In this document: positions 51,768 through 60,744 of the stretch, piece after piece
How the letters are laid out: the number at the start of each line of letters is the position of its first letter
Position numbering within the stretch: the stretch's first letter is position 1
Assembly (NCBI GenBank): GCA_002311655.1
Contig: DBYZ01000010.1
Span: forward strand, 62,001 to 126,000
DNA from: Bacteroidales bacterium UBA1173
Lineage (GTDB): Bacteria > Bacteroidota > Bacteroidia > Bacteroidales > F082
Reading direction: 5' to 3'
Length of the DNA stretch: 64,000 bases
Made by a program: the position numbers and the translations under genes
The notes under the pieces: generated by a model
What the model was told of the DNA's origin: nothing
Seen by the model: only the letters and a program-made list of their open reading frames with translations
Database searches by the model: none

Positions 51768-54389
51768 ATGATGAAAGCAAGCGAAATTCGTAAGAGTTTT
51801 TTGGAGTTTTTTCAATCAAAACAGCACCTTGTAGTGCCTTCAGCACCAATCGTTGTAAAGAATGACCCGACATTGATGTTTACCAACGCCGGCATGAACC
51901 AGTTTAAGGATGTTTTCCTGGGCAACAACCCTCGCAAAGCACCAAGAGTTACTGATATTCAGAAATGTCTCCGCGTATCAGGAAAGCATAACGACCTCGA
52001 AGAAGTGGGTCGCGACACCTACCATCACACCATGTTCGAGATGATGGGTAACTGGTCGTTCGGTGATTATTTCAAGAAAGAAGCTATCGCATGGGGCTGG
52101 GAATTCCTCACCGAAGTGATGAAGATTGATAAGGACAAACTGTATGTCACAGTGTTTGGCGGTGATGAGAAAGACGGAATGGCTCCTGATAACGAGGCTT
52201 ACGAGTTTTGGAAAGAACACGTCGACGAGTCGAGAATCATCTACGGATCGAAGAAAGATAATTTCTGGGAGATGGGTGAGACAGGCCCTTGCGGACCATG
52301 CTCGGAAATCCATATCGACATCCGCGACGAAGAGGCTCGCAAGAAAATCAACGGCCGTGACCTCGTCAACAAAGACGACCCGGAAGTGATTGAGATTTGG
52401 AATCTCGTGTTCATGCAATATAACCGCCTCGCCAACGGCAGCCTCGTCGACCTTCCGGCAAAACATGTCGACACAGGTATGGGCTTTGAACGCCTCGTCC
52501 GCGTGATGCAAGGCAAGAAATCGAACTACGACACCGACGTTTTCACACCTATTATAAATGAAATTTCGCAGCTTTCTGGAATAAAATATGGTGAAAACGA
52601 ACAAAGTGACATAGCAATGCGCGTCGTCGCCGACCACCTTCGTGCAGTCAGCTTCGCCATCACTGACGGTCAGCTGCCTTCAAACAACGGCGCTGGCTAC
52701 GTTATCAGACGAATCTTACGCCGCGCTGTGCGTTACGGCTACACATTCCTCAAATTCACCGAGCCGTTTGTCTACAAACTGTTGCCGGTTCTCGTCCGCG
52801 AGATGGGTGAGCAATATCCTGAAATAAAAGCTCAGGAAGCTCTCGTCTCAAAGGTGATTTTCGAAGAAGAGGCATCGTTCCTGCGCACTTTAGCATTGGG
52901 AATCAAACGTTTCGAGAATTATGTTGAGCAGAATAAGGGTGCTAAACTCATCGACGGCGCTTTCGTCTTCGAACTGTTCGACACCTACGGATTCCCTGTC
53001 GACTTGACCAACCTCATGGCAGAGGAGAAGGGTCTCGAAGTCGATATGGAAGGCTTCAACAATAACCTCAAAGAACAGAAAGACCGTTCACGCAAGGCAG
53101 CCGAAAAGATGTCAGGCGATTGGGTCGAGCTGATTCATGAAGATAAACCAACCACTTTCGTCGGCTACACCGAAATGGAATGCCAAGCTAAGATATTGAA
53201 ATTCAGAGAGGTGGTGGCGAAAGGTAAGAAACATTTCGAAATCGTCCTCGACAAGACTCCATTCTATGCAGAGATGGGCGGTCAAGTCGGTGATAAAGGT
53301 GTGCTGATGTCGGAAAACGAGACATTGCACGTTGTCAACACCGTGAAAGAGAACGACTTAAGCATCCATATCACTGACAATCTTCCACAGCAGCCTGAGG
53401 CAGTGTTTACTGCAAAAGTCGATGTGGAGCGTCGTCTCAAGATCGAGGCTAACCACACCGCAACTCACTTGATGCACGCTGCTCTCCGTCAGGTTCTCGG
53501 AACTCATGTCGAGCAGAAAGGCTCAATGGTCGACGATGAGCGTCTGCGTTTCGACTTCAGTCACTTCGCAAAGATGACAGAAGAAGAGATTCGTAAGGTT
53601 GAAACTATTGTAAATCAGAAGATTAGAGAAGATTTGCAAAATGAAACAGCCGTCGATGTTCCAATCGATGAGGCTCGTAACATGGGCGCTATGGCATTGT
53701 TCGGCGAGAAATATGGCGACAAAGTCCGCGTCGTGAAATTCGGTGAAGGTTACTCTTGCGAGCTCTGCGGCGGTACTCATATCGCTTCTACAGGTCGCAT
53801 CGGTTCGTTCAAAATCTTGACCGAGAGCGCCATTGCAGCGGGTGTGCGTCGTATCGAGGCAATAACTGGTGAGGCTGTTATCGATTATCTTGATAATCAG
53901 ATAGATACACTGAATAGGATTAAAGGTCTCGTAAAGTCATCAGGCGACGTGGTGAAGGCAGTGGAGACACTCTCTGCACAGAACACCATGCTGCAGAAGA
54001 AGATTGAGTCTATGATGATGGCTCAGGCTGTCAGCGACGCTAAGAACGCTTACAACAATGCTGCCGACTATGACGGTCATAAACTCGTGATCGCTCGCAT
54101 CGATGCCGACATGAACCAGATGCGTAACGTCGCTTCTGCTTTGAAAGACATTGATCCTGAAGTGGTTGCAGTGATGGGTGGTGTGTTTGAAGACAAACCT
54201 GCTCTCTGCGTGATGCTTCCACAGAGCGTGGTCGACACTAAGAATATGGACGCCGCCGCAATCGTGCGCGAGGCAGCCAAAGAGATTCAGGGCGGCGGCG
54301 GCGGTCAGAAGACTTTGTCAACAGCTGGCGGCAAAAACGCTGCAGGCATCGACAAAGCAATGGAAATACTTAAGAATAAGTTTAAATAA
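51768..54389 (+). CDS. alaS: Alanyl-tRNA synthetase
   Basis: AlaS charges tRNA-Ala and edits Ser/Gly mistakes. It has 873 residues. The class II core begins KSFLEFFQSKQHLVVPSAPI, with GNWSFGDYFKKEA and DTGMGFERLVRVMQGK. The editing-domain metal site is HTATHLMHA plus CGGTHIASTGRIGSF. The C-Ala domain is the last 150 residues, with GGGGGQ-like GGGGGQKTLSTAGGKN. Two start ATGs are adjacent (51768, 51771). The stop overlaps the next lipoprotein start as TAATG. Confidence 0.98.
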   Translation: MMKASEIRKSFLEFFQSKQHLVVPSAPIVVKNDPTLMFTNAGMNQFKDVFLGNNPRKAPRVTDIQKCLRVSGKHNDLEEVGRDTYHHTMFEMMGNWSFGDYFKKEAIAWGWEFLTEVMKIDKDKLYVTVFGGDEKDGMAPDNEAYEFWKEHVDESRIIYGSKKDNFWEMGETGPCGPCSEIHIDIRDEEARKKINGRDLVNKDDPEVIEIWNLVFMQYNRLANGSLVDLPAKHVDTGMGFERLVRVMQGKKSNYDTDVFTPIINEISQLSGIKYGENEQSDIAMRVVADHLRAVSFAITDGQLPSNNGAGYVIRRILRRAVRYGYTFLKFTEPFVYKLLPVLVREMGEQYPEIKAQEALVSKVIFEEEASFLRTLALGIKRFENYVEQNKGAKLIDGAFVFELFDTYGFPVDLTNLMAEEKGLEVDMEGFNNNLKEQKDRSRKAAEKMSGDWVELIHEDKPTTFVGYTEMECQAKILKFREVVAKGKKHFEIVLDKTPFYAEMGGQVGDKGVLMSENETLHVVNTVKENDLSIHITDNLPQQPEAVFTAKVDVERRLKIEANHTATHLMHAALRQVLGTHVEQKGSMVDDERLRFDFSHFAKMTEEEIRKVETIVNQKIREDLQNETAVDVPIDEARNMGAMALFGEKYGDKVRVVKFGEGYSCELCGGTHIASTGRIGSFKILTESAIAAGVRRIEAITGEAVIDYLDNQIDTLNRIKGLVKSSGDVVKAVETLSAQNTMLQKKIESMMMAQAVSDAKNAYNNAADYDGHKLVIARIDADMNQMRNVASALKDIDPEVVAVMGGVFEDKPALCVMLPQSVVDTKNMDAAAIVREAAKEIQGGGGGQKTLSTAGGKNAAGIDKAMEILKNKFK

Positions 54390-55126
54390 TGAGAAAACAC
54401 TCGTATGTAATATTCGGACTTCTACTGGCACTGACATTCTTGTGCGGCTGTAAAAAGGATAATCACGACACCGTGGTCCTTTTTGGCGACGAGAGTTATG
54501 TCAAACCAATAGATGTTATCTATCCGAAAGATTACAGAAACGAGTGGAACACCATCGCTCCTGGTTACGACACTGTTTACGACGGGGTTATACCTCCAGA
54601 TTTGACAGGCGAATTCCTTATCACAGGCAGGTTTACAGGCGGAAACGAGTGGATTAATCAGTATGGCACCGATATCCCATATCCGTACGACAGCGACCCT
54701 TCTGTCTTGAACAAATATATCTATTTCAGAGTTAAAGACCAGAAAAACGGCATCGCTAAGCTTTATTTGTGCATGTATAACAACCCGAATGGATATAAAG
54801 CTGAGTTTATGGTCGACACGGCTTACATCTTCGGCGACGGTGCAAAAAATGAATTCACACTGTGTTTCGATACTCATGAAAAGCCTGGAAATACTGGCGT
54901 TGAGTATTTCTATGGCATCATCATCACCGGTGTGATTCATCATCCTGACGAAAACGATGACCGTGACGGCATCGCCAACGTGAAAAGGTGGAGCGTGATA
55001 AAAAGAAGAAAAGAAGGCAGCTCAACACCGTCATATTACTGGCTTGTCGGAGGTCAAAGGCTTTATGTCGACAAAGAGAATTTCGCTGAAAGGGTTGATT
55101 ACGGATGGGGTTTTGATAATGAATGA
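54389..55126 (+). CDS. Hypothetical lipoprotein
   Basis: This 245-residue protein has a lipobox (FLCGC, Cys21) preceded by a hydrophobic core. The mature domain is beta-rich with FLITGRFTGGNEWINQYG and YYWLVGGQRLYVDKE, but no family was recognised. Its ATG shares the last base of the alaS stop, and the beta-barrel gene follows after 3 bases. The lipoprotein and the outer-membrane protein are therefore probably made together and may act together at the outer membrane, which is inference from gene order. Confidence 0.82.
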   Translation: MRKHSYVIFGLLLALTFLCGCKKDNHDTVVLFGDESYVKPIDVIYPKDYRNEWNTIAPGYDTVYDGVIPPDLTGEFLITGRFTGGNEWINQYGTDIPYPYDSDPSVLNKYIYFRVKDQKNGIAKLYLCMYNNPNGYKAEFMVDTAYIFGDGAKNEFTLCFDTHEKPGNTGVEYFYGIIITGVIHHPDENDDRDGIANVKRWSVIKRRKEGSSTPSYYWLVGGQRLYVDKENFAERVDYGWGFDNE

Positions 55127-55129
55127 GTT

Positions 55130-55927
55130 ATGCTTAAAAGGATTGCCGCTATAATCGTCTTGCTGATGGCTTTTGGCTTAAATGCTGAGGCCGCTTGGGA
55201 TTACGGATTCGGCTATAAACCTCGTTCAAGCAGAAAAAATGTTCCCGTCATCGGCGTGAAAGGCGGCTTTACATTCTACGAAATGCGTTTCTCCGACAAT
55301 TATTATGATGGACTGAAGATGGATAAACTGAACAGCCCGGGCTTCGGTCTGTTTGCCGAGTTTCCGTTTGAAGATTTTCCGAAAATGTCAATAGGCGTTG
55401 ATATTCTCATGATTGAAAGAGGTATGAGTAAGTCGTTCAATTTCAGGGAGACAATAAGTGAAATAGACCGTATCGACGCGAAATATATCGACTTGCGGAT
55501 TCCTGTGACTTATTATTTCTTGGATACTTACGCCATAAATCCTTATGTCTTCGTTGCCGCAGATGTCGCTTTTTGCTTTGGAGGACAGGTTTCCAAGGAA
55601 TTCCCGAACGGCGAGTTGCCCAATGTCTCTGTCGATATATCAAAGTCGGATGCTGTGATGAGTCCATTCGACTTAAGCGCTGTCTTCGGAGCAGGATTAC
55701 GTTATAAAATCTCGTTTAAGAGGTTTACAATGCCAATAAAACTTGAGGCTGACTATAATTTAGGCTTGCTGAACACTTTGAGCAGCACCAACGGTATTCC
55801 AATAGATGTCTATGCGTACACTTTTGAAAAAGAGACACGTAAAAACAGAGGTTTTGAAATAATGCTGAGTATAGGAATCCCGCTCAAATTCGAGAAGCAT
55901 TTTGACCCTTGCTCCGGTTGGAACTAA
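55130..55927 (+). CDS. Outer-membrane beta-barrel protein (PorT/OMP_b-brl_2-like)
   Basis: This 265-residue protein has a signal peptide (MLKRIAAIIVLLMAFGLNAEA) and alternating amphipathic strands. VIGVKGGFTFYEMRF, PGFGLFAEFPF, KYIDLRIPVTYYFL, YVFVAADVAFCFGG and FEIMLSIGIPLKF are in the style of eight-stranded PorT-like barrels. It may be structural, or related to T9SS accessory barrels, but the specific gene cannot be named. It is the last gene of the alaS run and overlaps the convergent giant T9SS gene by 4 bases. Confidence 0.85.
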   Translation: MLKRIAAIIVLLMAFGLNAEAAWDYGFGYKPRSSRKNVPVIGVKGGFTFYEMRFSDNYYDGLKMDKLNSPGFGLFAEFPFEDFPKMSIGVDILMIERGMSKSFNFRETISEIDRIDAKYIDLRIPVTYYFLDTYAINPYVFVAADVAFCFGGQVSKEFPNGELPNVSVDISKSDAVMSPFDLSAVFGAGLRYKISFKRFTMPIKLEADYNLGLLNTLSSTNGIPIDVYAYTFEKETRKNRGFEIMLSIGIPLKFEKHFDPCSGWN

Positions 55928-58900
55928 CGGTTTAACACAAACTTCTTGGTAACCGCGAAATCGTTTCCTGAAATTCTTACAAAATAAATCCCATTTGCCA
56001 AACCGTAGGTCGAATACTCGGTCACGTTGTTGTTGGTATTGCTGTAGAACTTGTCGATCAACGTTCCGTTATAGCTGTAAATACTGATAATCAACGGTGT
56101 CTCTGCCAACGTCTCGCTGTATCCTATGTAAAGCTCGCCTTGCGAAGGGTTAGGGAAGATGTTGACCATGTTCTCGTAGTTTTGCTCATCTACAGAATAA
56201 CCTGTTTCGTAGCCCATCGTGTAGATGAATTTCTGAGTCCTAATCATTCCGCAGAGGGTCTGAATCTTGCAGACAAGCAACGCATTTCCTTCTTCGTTGA
56301 CGTAAACGAGGGCTTTGTCGGTGTCGTTTTCACTCGTGACAAACCACGATGATTCGTAATTGTCATCTATGCCTGGATATAGACGGTTTGGGGTGTCGTA
56401 ATAACTGTAAAGCTCCCAAGTGAATTCGGCAGGATGATCGCTTTCAACGCCGGCGCCGTACAAGCCTTCAATGGTGTATTCGTAAATATACGGCATGAAT
56501 CCGAGTCCTGGCTCGACAAGACCTTCACCGCCAATCTCGCTGTTGACATGCGGCTGACTGTATAACCTGATATTGATGTATCCTATGCTGTCGCAGCCTT
56601 CAACAGAAGTTCCAGCAAATACATGGTCGTACAAACTGCCAGTGATAGTATCGCCGTAATAAATCTTCTTGCCTAAGAGCTCAGTGCCCCAGAGATAATA
56701 TCCTGCATCGTTTTTGCAGGTGTCGAAAGGCTGGGTGGGCTGATCGCCTTCAACGGTGAAACTGAGGTTATCATCGTCGAGATGCAAGGTCACAATGCTG
56801 TCGCATCCATTGACAGTCTGGAAAACCCATTCGAAATCACCGTGAGTGTCGTAAGTCAGGCCGTTGGTCCAGGTATACGAGTTGCAACTGTGCTCCGGAT
56901 AGTTGTCGGCGACATATTCACCCTGATAATTCTCATCGTATGTGTCAAATCTCGTGAAGTTGATGGTGACATGTTTCTGGCAGTCGCCGAAAGGATAAAC
57001 TGTATCGAAGACGCATGTGTTTTCAATCGTTTTGATGACATTTCCGTTGTCAACAAAAGTGTATGGTTCGTTGCATGTCGTTATATTAAAGGTGTTCTCC
57101 ACGATATCGTTGATGGTCAGATACAAGGATACATTCACATTGCATCCATATTGGTTCGGTACTGTCTGATGCCATCCGCCTGCGCCTGTCTCCTCGTTGA
57201 ACGATATAGTGGAACCGTCAGGAAGCTCGAGAATAAACGGCAGCTCGCTTGGGCATACCGCGATGGTGTGGATGTCGTCTTCTGCAGGATTCACAAAGCA
57301 TGTCAACTCTTTTCTTAATGTTGTCTGACCGTCGTTGATGTTGCATGAAATCACATATTCTCCTGATCCCAATGGATGTATCGACGTTGAGGCGGCATTA
57401 GGTGCGCTAAATTCTGCCGGACCAGATGCCTCCCAAGAATAGTTGTATGTCCCGTTACCTCCTGATGCTGAGACACTTGCCGTAGTGGAGTTGCCTTCGC
57501 ATATCTCGTTGTCGGCTATGGTCGCAGAAGCCATCATGGCATCGCCAACACCAACGGTGACTTCATCCTGGTCGGAGCAACCGTTTTTCGTCACAGTTAA
57601 TGTGAATGTTGTCGTCTCGGTCAATGGAACCGTCTGAACAGTCTGCATTGCTGGATTTCCATTGATTTTCTCTGCTGGCCGCCACATATATGTCGCTCCC
57701 GAGACAGCAGCGGCTGTTAATGTCGCAGAATTCTCGTAATTCACGTTCTGATTTTCTCCGGCGTTGGCTTCGGGTAATGCGTTGATGGTGATGCTTCTTG
57801 TTTTAGTGTTCTGACATGTAGCTTCTGAGCTGTTTGCAGCTACGACAGTGTATGTCACGTTGTATGTTCCTGGCGCTGTGTATGTGTGTGTCGCGTTGGC
57901 TCCAACCACTGGAGTGCTGCCGTCACCGAAATCCCATGTCTTTTCCCAATTGGCGATGACATTGTCGTGTCCGGCTGGTGTAGTGGTTACGCTGCCTGTG
58001 AAACTGATTTCGTTGCCTACGCAGAGACTGTTGCTTGTGCTGAAATCCACAACAAGTTGAGGTATGATGTCGACAATAATGCTCATTGGGTCGCTGGTGG
58101 AGCCACCGACGGTGATTGAACATTGATAGGTTCCTGTGTTATTCACCGAGACATTCTGAATTGTCGGATTAACCTCTGTGGAAGTGAATCCGTTAGGACC
58201 TGTCCACATGTACGATGCTCCGCTTATTTCTTGCGCATGAAGCGTAAAAACGCCTCCATGGCATGGGTTTTCATACCAAATAACAGGCGGCATGATGGAA
58301 CAGTCGGTGGTGCCGTTGCCTCCAGTCTTGCTAAAAGTGATGTTGCATTCGGCGTTTGAAAAGTTCGTGATGACAAGAATATAATACTCTCCAGTCATTG
58401 CAGTACTTGGAATCTGGCAGGTCTCAGTAGCACTTGATGAATAGCTGCAACTCACCACTTTGGCGGATGTCAATCCGTTAGGACATGGCTCTACAGGGTC
58501 GGTGAAAGGTCCCCAGCAGCAGAAATCAATGTCTTTTTGCGGCGTGCTGAACATGTAGATGTCAATGTTGCCGGGAGTTCCTATCCTCATGTAATACCAC
58601 GCTGGATTAGGTTGTGTGCTCAAGGAGTTGTAACTAGGTCCTGTCTCACCTGAACCGGCGTTGACACCAGCTGGAAACATGTATTGTCCGTTGTCGGTGC
58701 AGAATGGGTCGGCGTTGGCACAGAGGTTGTTCTGCCTGCTTTTTGCATATATGTCCATCATCAACGTTGTAACGAAATTGTCTGGCAACTCGGCTTTAAG
58801 CTCATAAAACAAAGCTCCGGCTTCCTCCTTCGACATCTGGCTGAAAACTTCATGCTCTTCTTGGCAGAACTCGTTAAACGACTCGCTAAGGCTTATGTCT

Positions 58901-59130
58901 CCTGCAACTTCGCTTTTTCTGATTATGAAAACTCCGTCTTTATCGCTGGTTTTTACGTCGAAACGTAAATCTGAATTCAGTGTGTAGACAAAGTGAACTC
59001 TATGCTCAAAAATTTTGATGTTTGTTATATCAAACTCAATCTTGTCCTGATATATGCTGAAATCATATTTTTGAGCAGACACAAACAATGCCGACAACAA
59101 AAATACAACGATAAGAAAATGCTTTTTCAT
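55924..59130 (-). CDS. Large T9SS-sorted protein with Ig-like and PKD domains
   Basis: This 1068-residue protein has a signal peptide (MKKHFLIVVFLLSALFVSA). About 130-270 is a cysteine-bearing beta module (FCTDNGQYMFPAGVNAG, IDFCCWGPF). About 275-350 is an Ig-like domain (ASYMWTGPNGFTST, NTGTYQCSITVGG). About 360-450 is a PKD domain (WDFGDGSTPVVGANATHTYT). More Ig-like and cysteine-paired segments follow, and the protein ends in a T9SS type A sorting domain (IFPNPSQGELYIGYSE, KKFVLNR). It is expected on the cell surface as an adhesin-like protein; no catalytic motif was seen. Confidence 0.9.
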   Translation of the reverse strand: MKKHFLIVVFLLSALFVSAQKYDFSIYQDKIEFDITNIKIFEHRVHFVYTLNSDLRFDVKTSDKDGVFIIRKSEVAGDISLSESFNEFCQEEHEVFSQMSKEEAGALFYELKAELPDNFVTTLMMDIYAKSRQNNLCANADPFCTDNGQYMFPAGVNAGSGETGPSYNSLSTQPNPAWYYMRIGTPGNIDIYMFSTPQKDIDFCCWGPFTDPVEPCPNGLTSAKVVSCSYSSSATETCQIPSTAMTGEYYILVITNFSNAECNITFSKTGGNGTTDCSIMPPVIWYENPCHGGVFTLHAQEISGASYMWTGPNGFTSTEVNPTIQNVSVNNTGTYQCSITVGGSTSDPMSIIVDIIPQLVVDFSTSNSLCVGNEISFTGSVTTTPAGHDNVIANWEKTWDFGDGSTPVVGANATHTYTAPGTYNVTYTVVAANSSEATCQNTKTRSITINALPEANAGENQNVNYENSATLTAAAVSGATYMWRPAEKINGNPAMQTVQTVPLTETTTFTLTVTKNGCSDQDEVTVGVGDAMMASATIADNEICEGNSTTASVSASGGNGTYNYSWEASGPAEFSAPNAASTSIHPLGSGEYVISCNINDGQTTLRKELTCFVNPAEDDIHTIAVCPSELPFILELPDGSTISFNEETGAGGWHQTVPNQYGCNVNVSLYLTINDIVENTFNITTCNEPYTFVDNGNVIKTIENTCVFDTVYPFGDCQKHVTINFTRFDTYDENYQGEYVADNYPEHSCNSYTWTNGLTYDTHGDFEWVFQTVNGCDSIVTLHLDDDNLSFTVEGDQPTQPFDTCKNDAGYYLWGTELLGKKIYYGDTITGSLYDHVFAGTSVEGCDSIGYINIRLYSQPHVNSEIGGEGLVEPGLGFMPYIYEYTIEGLYGAGVESDHPAEFTWELYSYYDTPNRLYPGIDDNYESSWFVTSENDTDKALVYVNEEGNALLVCKIQTLCGMIRTQKFIYTMGYETGYSVDEQNYENMVNIFPNPSQGELYIGYSETLAETPLIISIYSYNGTLIDKFYSNTNNNVTEYSTYGLANGIYFVRISGNDFAVTKKFVLNR

Positions 59131-59194
59131 AATCTGATAATTTGAAAAAATGATTAATCAATCTGCAAATATAGAAAAAAATTCTAAATTTACA

Positions 59195-59776
59195 TCATTG
59201 ATTCAAAAATTCTACAAGTTTTGCTACTGCACGGCCTCTGTGGGAGATCTTGTTTTTAACATCCATTGACATTTCGGCGAATGTCTCTTCGTAGCCTTCC
59301 GGTTGGAAAATAGGGTCGTAGCCGAAGCCGCCTGCGCCGTGTTCCTCTTCTAATATCTTGCCGTTCACAATACCTTCAAAGAAATATTGTTTTCCATTGA
59401 GATTCAGTGCTATAACGGTTCTGAATCTGGCTTTGCGGTTTGTAATCCCTTTCATGGCTTCAAGGAGTTTCACAACATTGTCGTGATATGAGCAGCCCTC
59501 GCCGGCATATCGTGCGGAATAAACTCCAGGTGCGCCGTTCAATGCCTCCACTTCCAACCCTGTATCGTCGGCAAAACAGTCGAAATGATAGTTGTTGGTG
59601 ACAAAATCTGCCTTGATTTTGGCGTTGCCTTGCAGGTTGTCGGCGTCTTCAACGATGTCGGTTTCACATCCTATCTCACGCAAGCCAACGACGTCGTAGT
59701 TTGTCAAAATATTACGGATCTCCGCCAGTTTGTTTTTATTATGAGTGGCGAAGACTAATCTGCGATTATTTCCCAT
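59195..59776 (-). CDS. rdgB: XTP/dITP diphosphatase (RdgB/HAM1 family)
   Basis: RdgB removes deaminated purine nucleotides (XTP, dITP) from the pool. It has 193 residues. Motifs are [17 protein letters not shown] at the start, [20 protein letters not shown] (metal and substrate loop), [13 protein letters not shown] and [10 protein letters not shown] near the end. It overlaps the end of ung by 22 bases and would be co-transcribed with it, coupling two defences against deaminated bases (nucleotide pool and DNA uracil). Confidence 0.96.
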   Translation of the reverse strand: MGNNRRLVFATHNKNKLAEIRNILTNYDVVGLREIGCETDIVEDADNLQGNAKIKADFVTNNYHFDCFADDTGLEVEALNGAPGVYSARYAGEGCSYHDNVVKLLEAMKGITNRKARFRTVIALNLNGKQYFFEGIVNGKILEEEHGAGGFGYDPIFQPEGYEETFAEMSMDVKNKISHRGRAVAKLVEFLNQ

Positions 59777-60444
59777 CTTATTGGTGCTATATTATTATTA
59801 ATAAGGTATTCGTTTGTCTTTGAGAAATGCCTGCATCCGAAGAAGCCGCGGCTTGCCGAGAGTGGGGAAGGGTGTACGGTTTTCAATATCAAATGCTTGC
59901 TATGGTCGATGAGGTTTTCTTTTGCAATTGCATAGTTACCCCATAATAGGAAAACAAGATGTTCTTTTTTGTCGGACAACGCTTTGATGGCCATGTCGGT
60001 AAACTGTTGCCATCCTATTCGAGCGTGTGATGCCGCCATGTTTGCCCTTACCGTGAGCGAGGCGTTGAGCAGCAACACTCCTTCTTCAGCCCATTTCTCG
60101 AGGTTTCCGTTACGTGGAATGGGCATCCCGATGTCGGTGTGCAATTCCTTGAAGATGTTTTGCAGACTCGGTGGTGGCTGTATGCCGTCAGGAACGGAGA
60201 ACGCCAAGCCATGTGCCTGTCCTACATTATGATACGGGTCTTGACCCAAAATCACGACTTTTACCTTATCGAAAGGCGTGAGGTTGAAGGCGTTGAAAAT
60301 CAGTTTTGAAGGAGGATAAACCACATATTGTCTCTTTTCCTCAATGAGAAATGACTTTATCCCGGCGAAATATGACGACTCAAATTCCTGCTTTAGTACG
60401 TTATACCAACCATTTTCAATGTCAGGTTTCTTGATTTCAACCAT
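59755..60444 (-). CDS. ung: Uracil-DNA glycosylase
   Basis: Ung removes uracil from DNA. It has 229 residues and belongs to family 1. The water-activating motif is [18 protein letters not shown], and the DNA-intercalation loop is [38 protein letters not shown] and [12 protein letters not shown] are the remaining conserved parts. It is first in the ung-rdgB unit; the divergent small lipoprotein begins 83 bases away. Confidence 0.97.
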   Translation of the reverse strand: MVEIKKPDIENGWYNVLKQEFESSYFAGIKSFLIEEKRQYVVYPPSKLIFNAFNLTPFDKVKVVILGQDPYHNVGQAHGLAFSVPDGIQPPPSLQNIFKELHTDIGMPIPRNGNLEKWAEEGVLLLNASLTVRANMAASHARIGWQQFTDMAIKALSDKKEHLVFLLWGNYAIAKENLIDHSKHLILKTVHPSPLSASRGFFGCRHFSKTNEYLINNNIAPIRWEIIAD

Positions 60445-60527
60445 AATGAAAATTTTTCTTAATAAAATTGTACAAAATTAAAAAAAAAATCGTTTCTTTG
60501 TATTCTGAAATTTATAATATAAAATAT

Positions 60528-60656
60528 ATGAAAAAGTTGGCAATAATATTAGTGATAACATTTACATTGGGAATTCTTTTATCAGCATGTCGTCAAACAT
60601 CACAATGCCCTGCATACGGTGAGTATAAGCAATATCAGAGGGAGAGTGTCTATTAA
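60528..60656 (+). CDS. Very small lipoprotein with CPAYG motif
   Basis: This 42-residue protein begins MKKLAIILVITFTLGILLSA, followed by the lipidated cysteine of the lipobox LLSAC. The mature peptide is only about 20 residues: RQTSQCPAYGEYKQYQRE then SVY. A second cysteine lies in CPAYG. The longer frame from 60468 includes a non-signal N-terminus and is rejected. A TTTCTTTG sequence about 30 bases upstream may be its -7 element. Tiny lipoproteins with CPAYG-like ends recur in Bacteroidales, but I know of no function. It is followed by a strong terminator. Confidence 0.75.
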   Translation: MKKLAIILVITFTLGILLSACRQTSQCPAYGEYKQYQRESVY

Positions 60657-60696
60657 TAAATGGTGAGAGATTAATTTTTTTTAATTGTAAAAAAAT

Positions 60697-60726
60697 AAGA
60701 GAGGCTTCCGTTCGGAAGCCTCTCTT
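60697..60726. terminator. Bidirectional terminator
   Basis: AAGAGAGGCTTCC (60697-60709) and GGAAGCCTCTCTT (60714-60726) are perfect 13-base arms around GTTC, with A-rich and T-rich flanks. It separates the tiny lipoprotein from the convergent sortilin-like gene. Confidence 0.9.
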
Positions 60727-60744
60727 TTGATTTTTATCGTTTTA

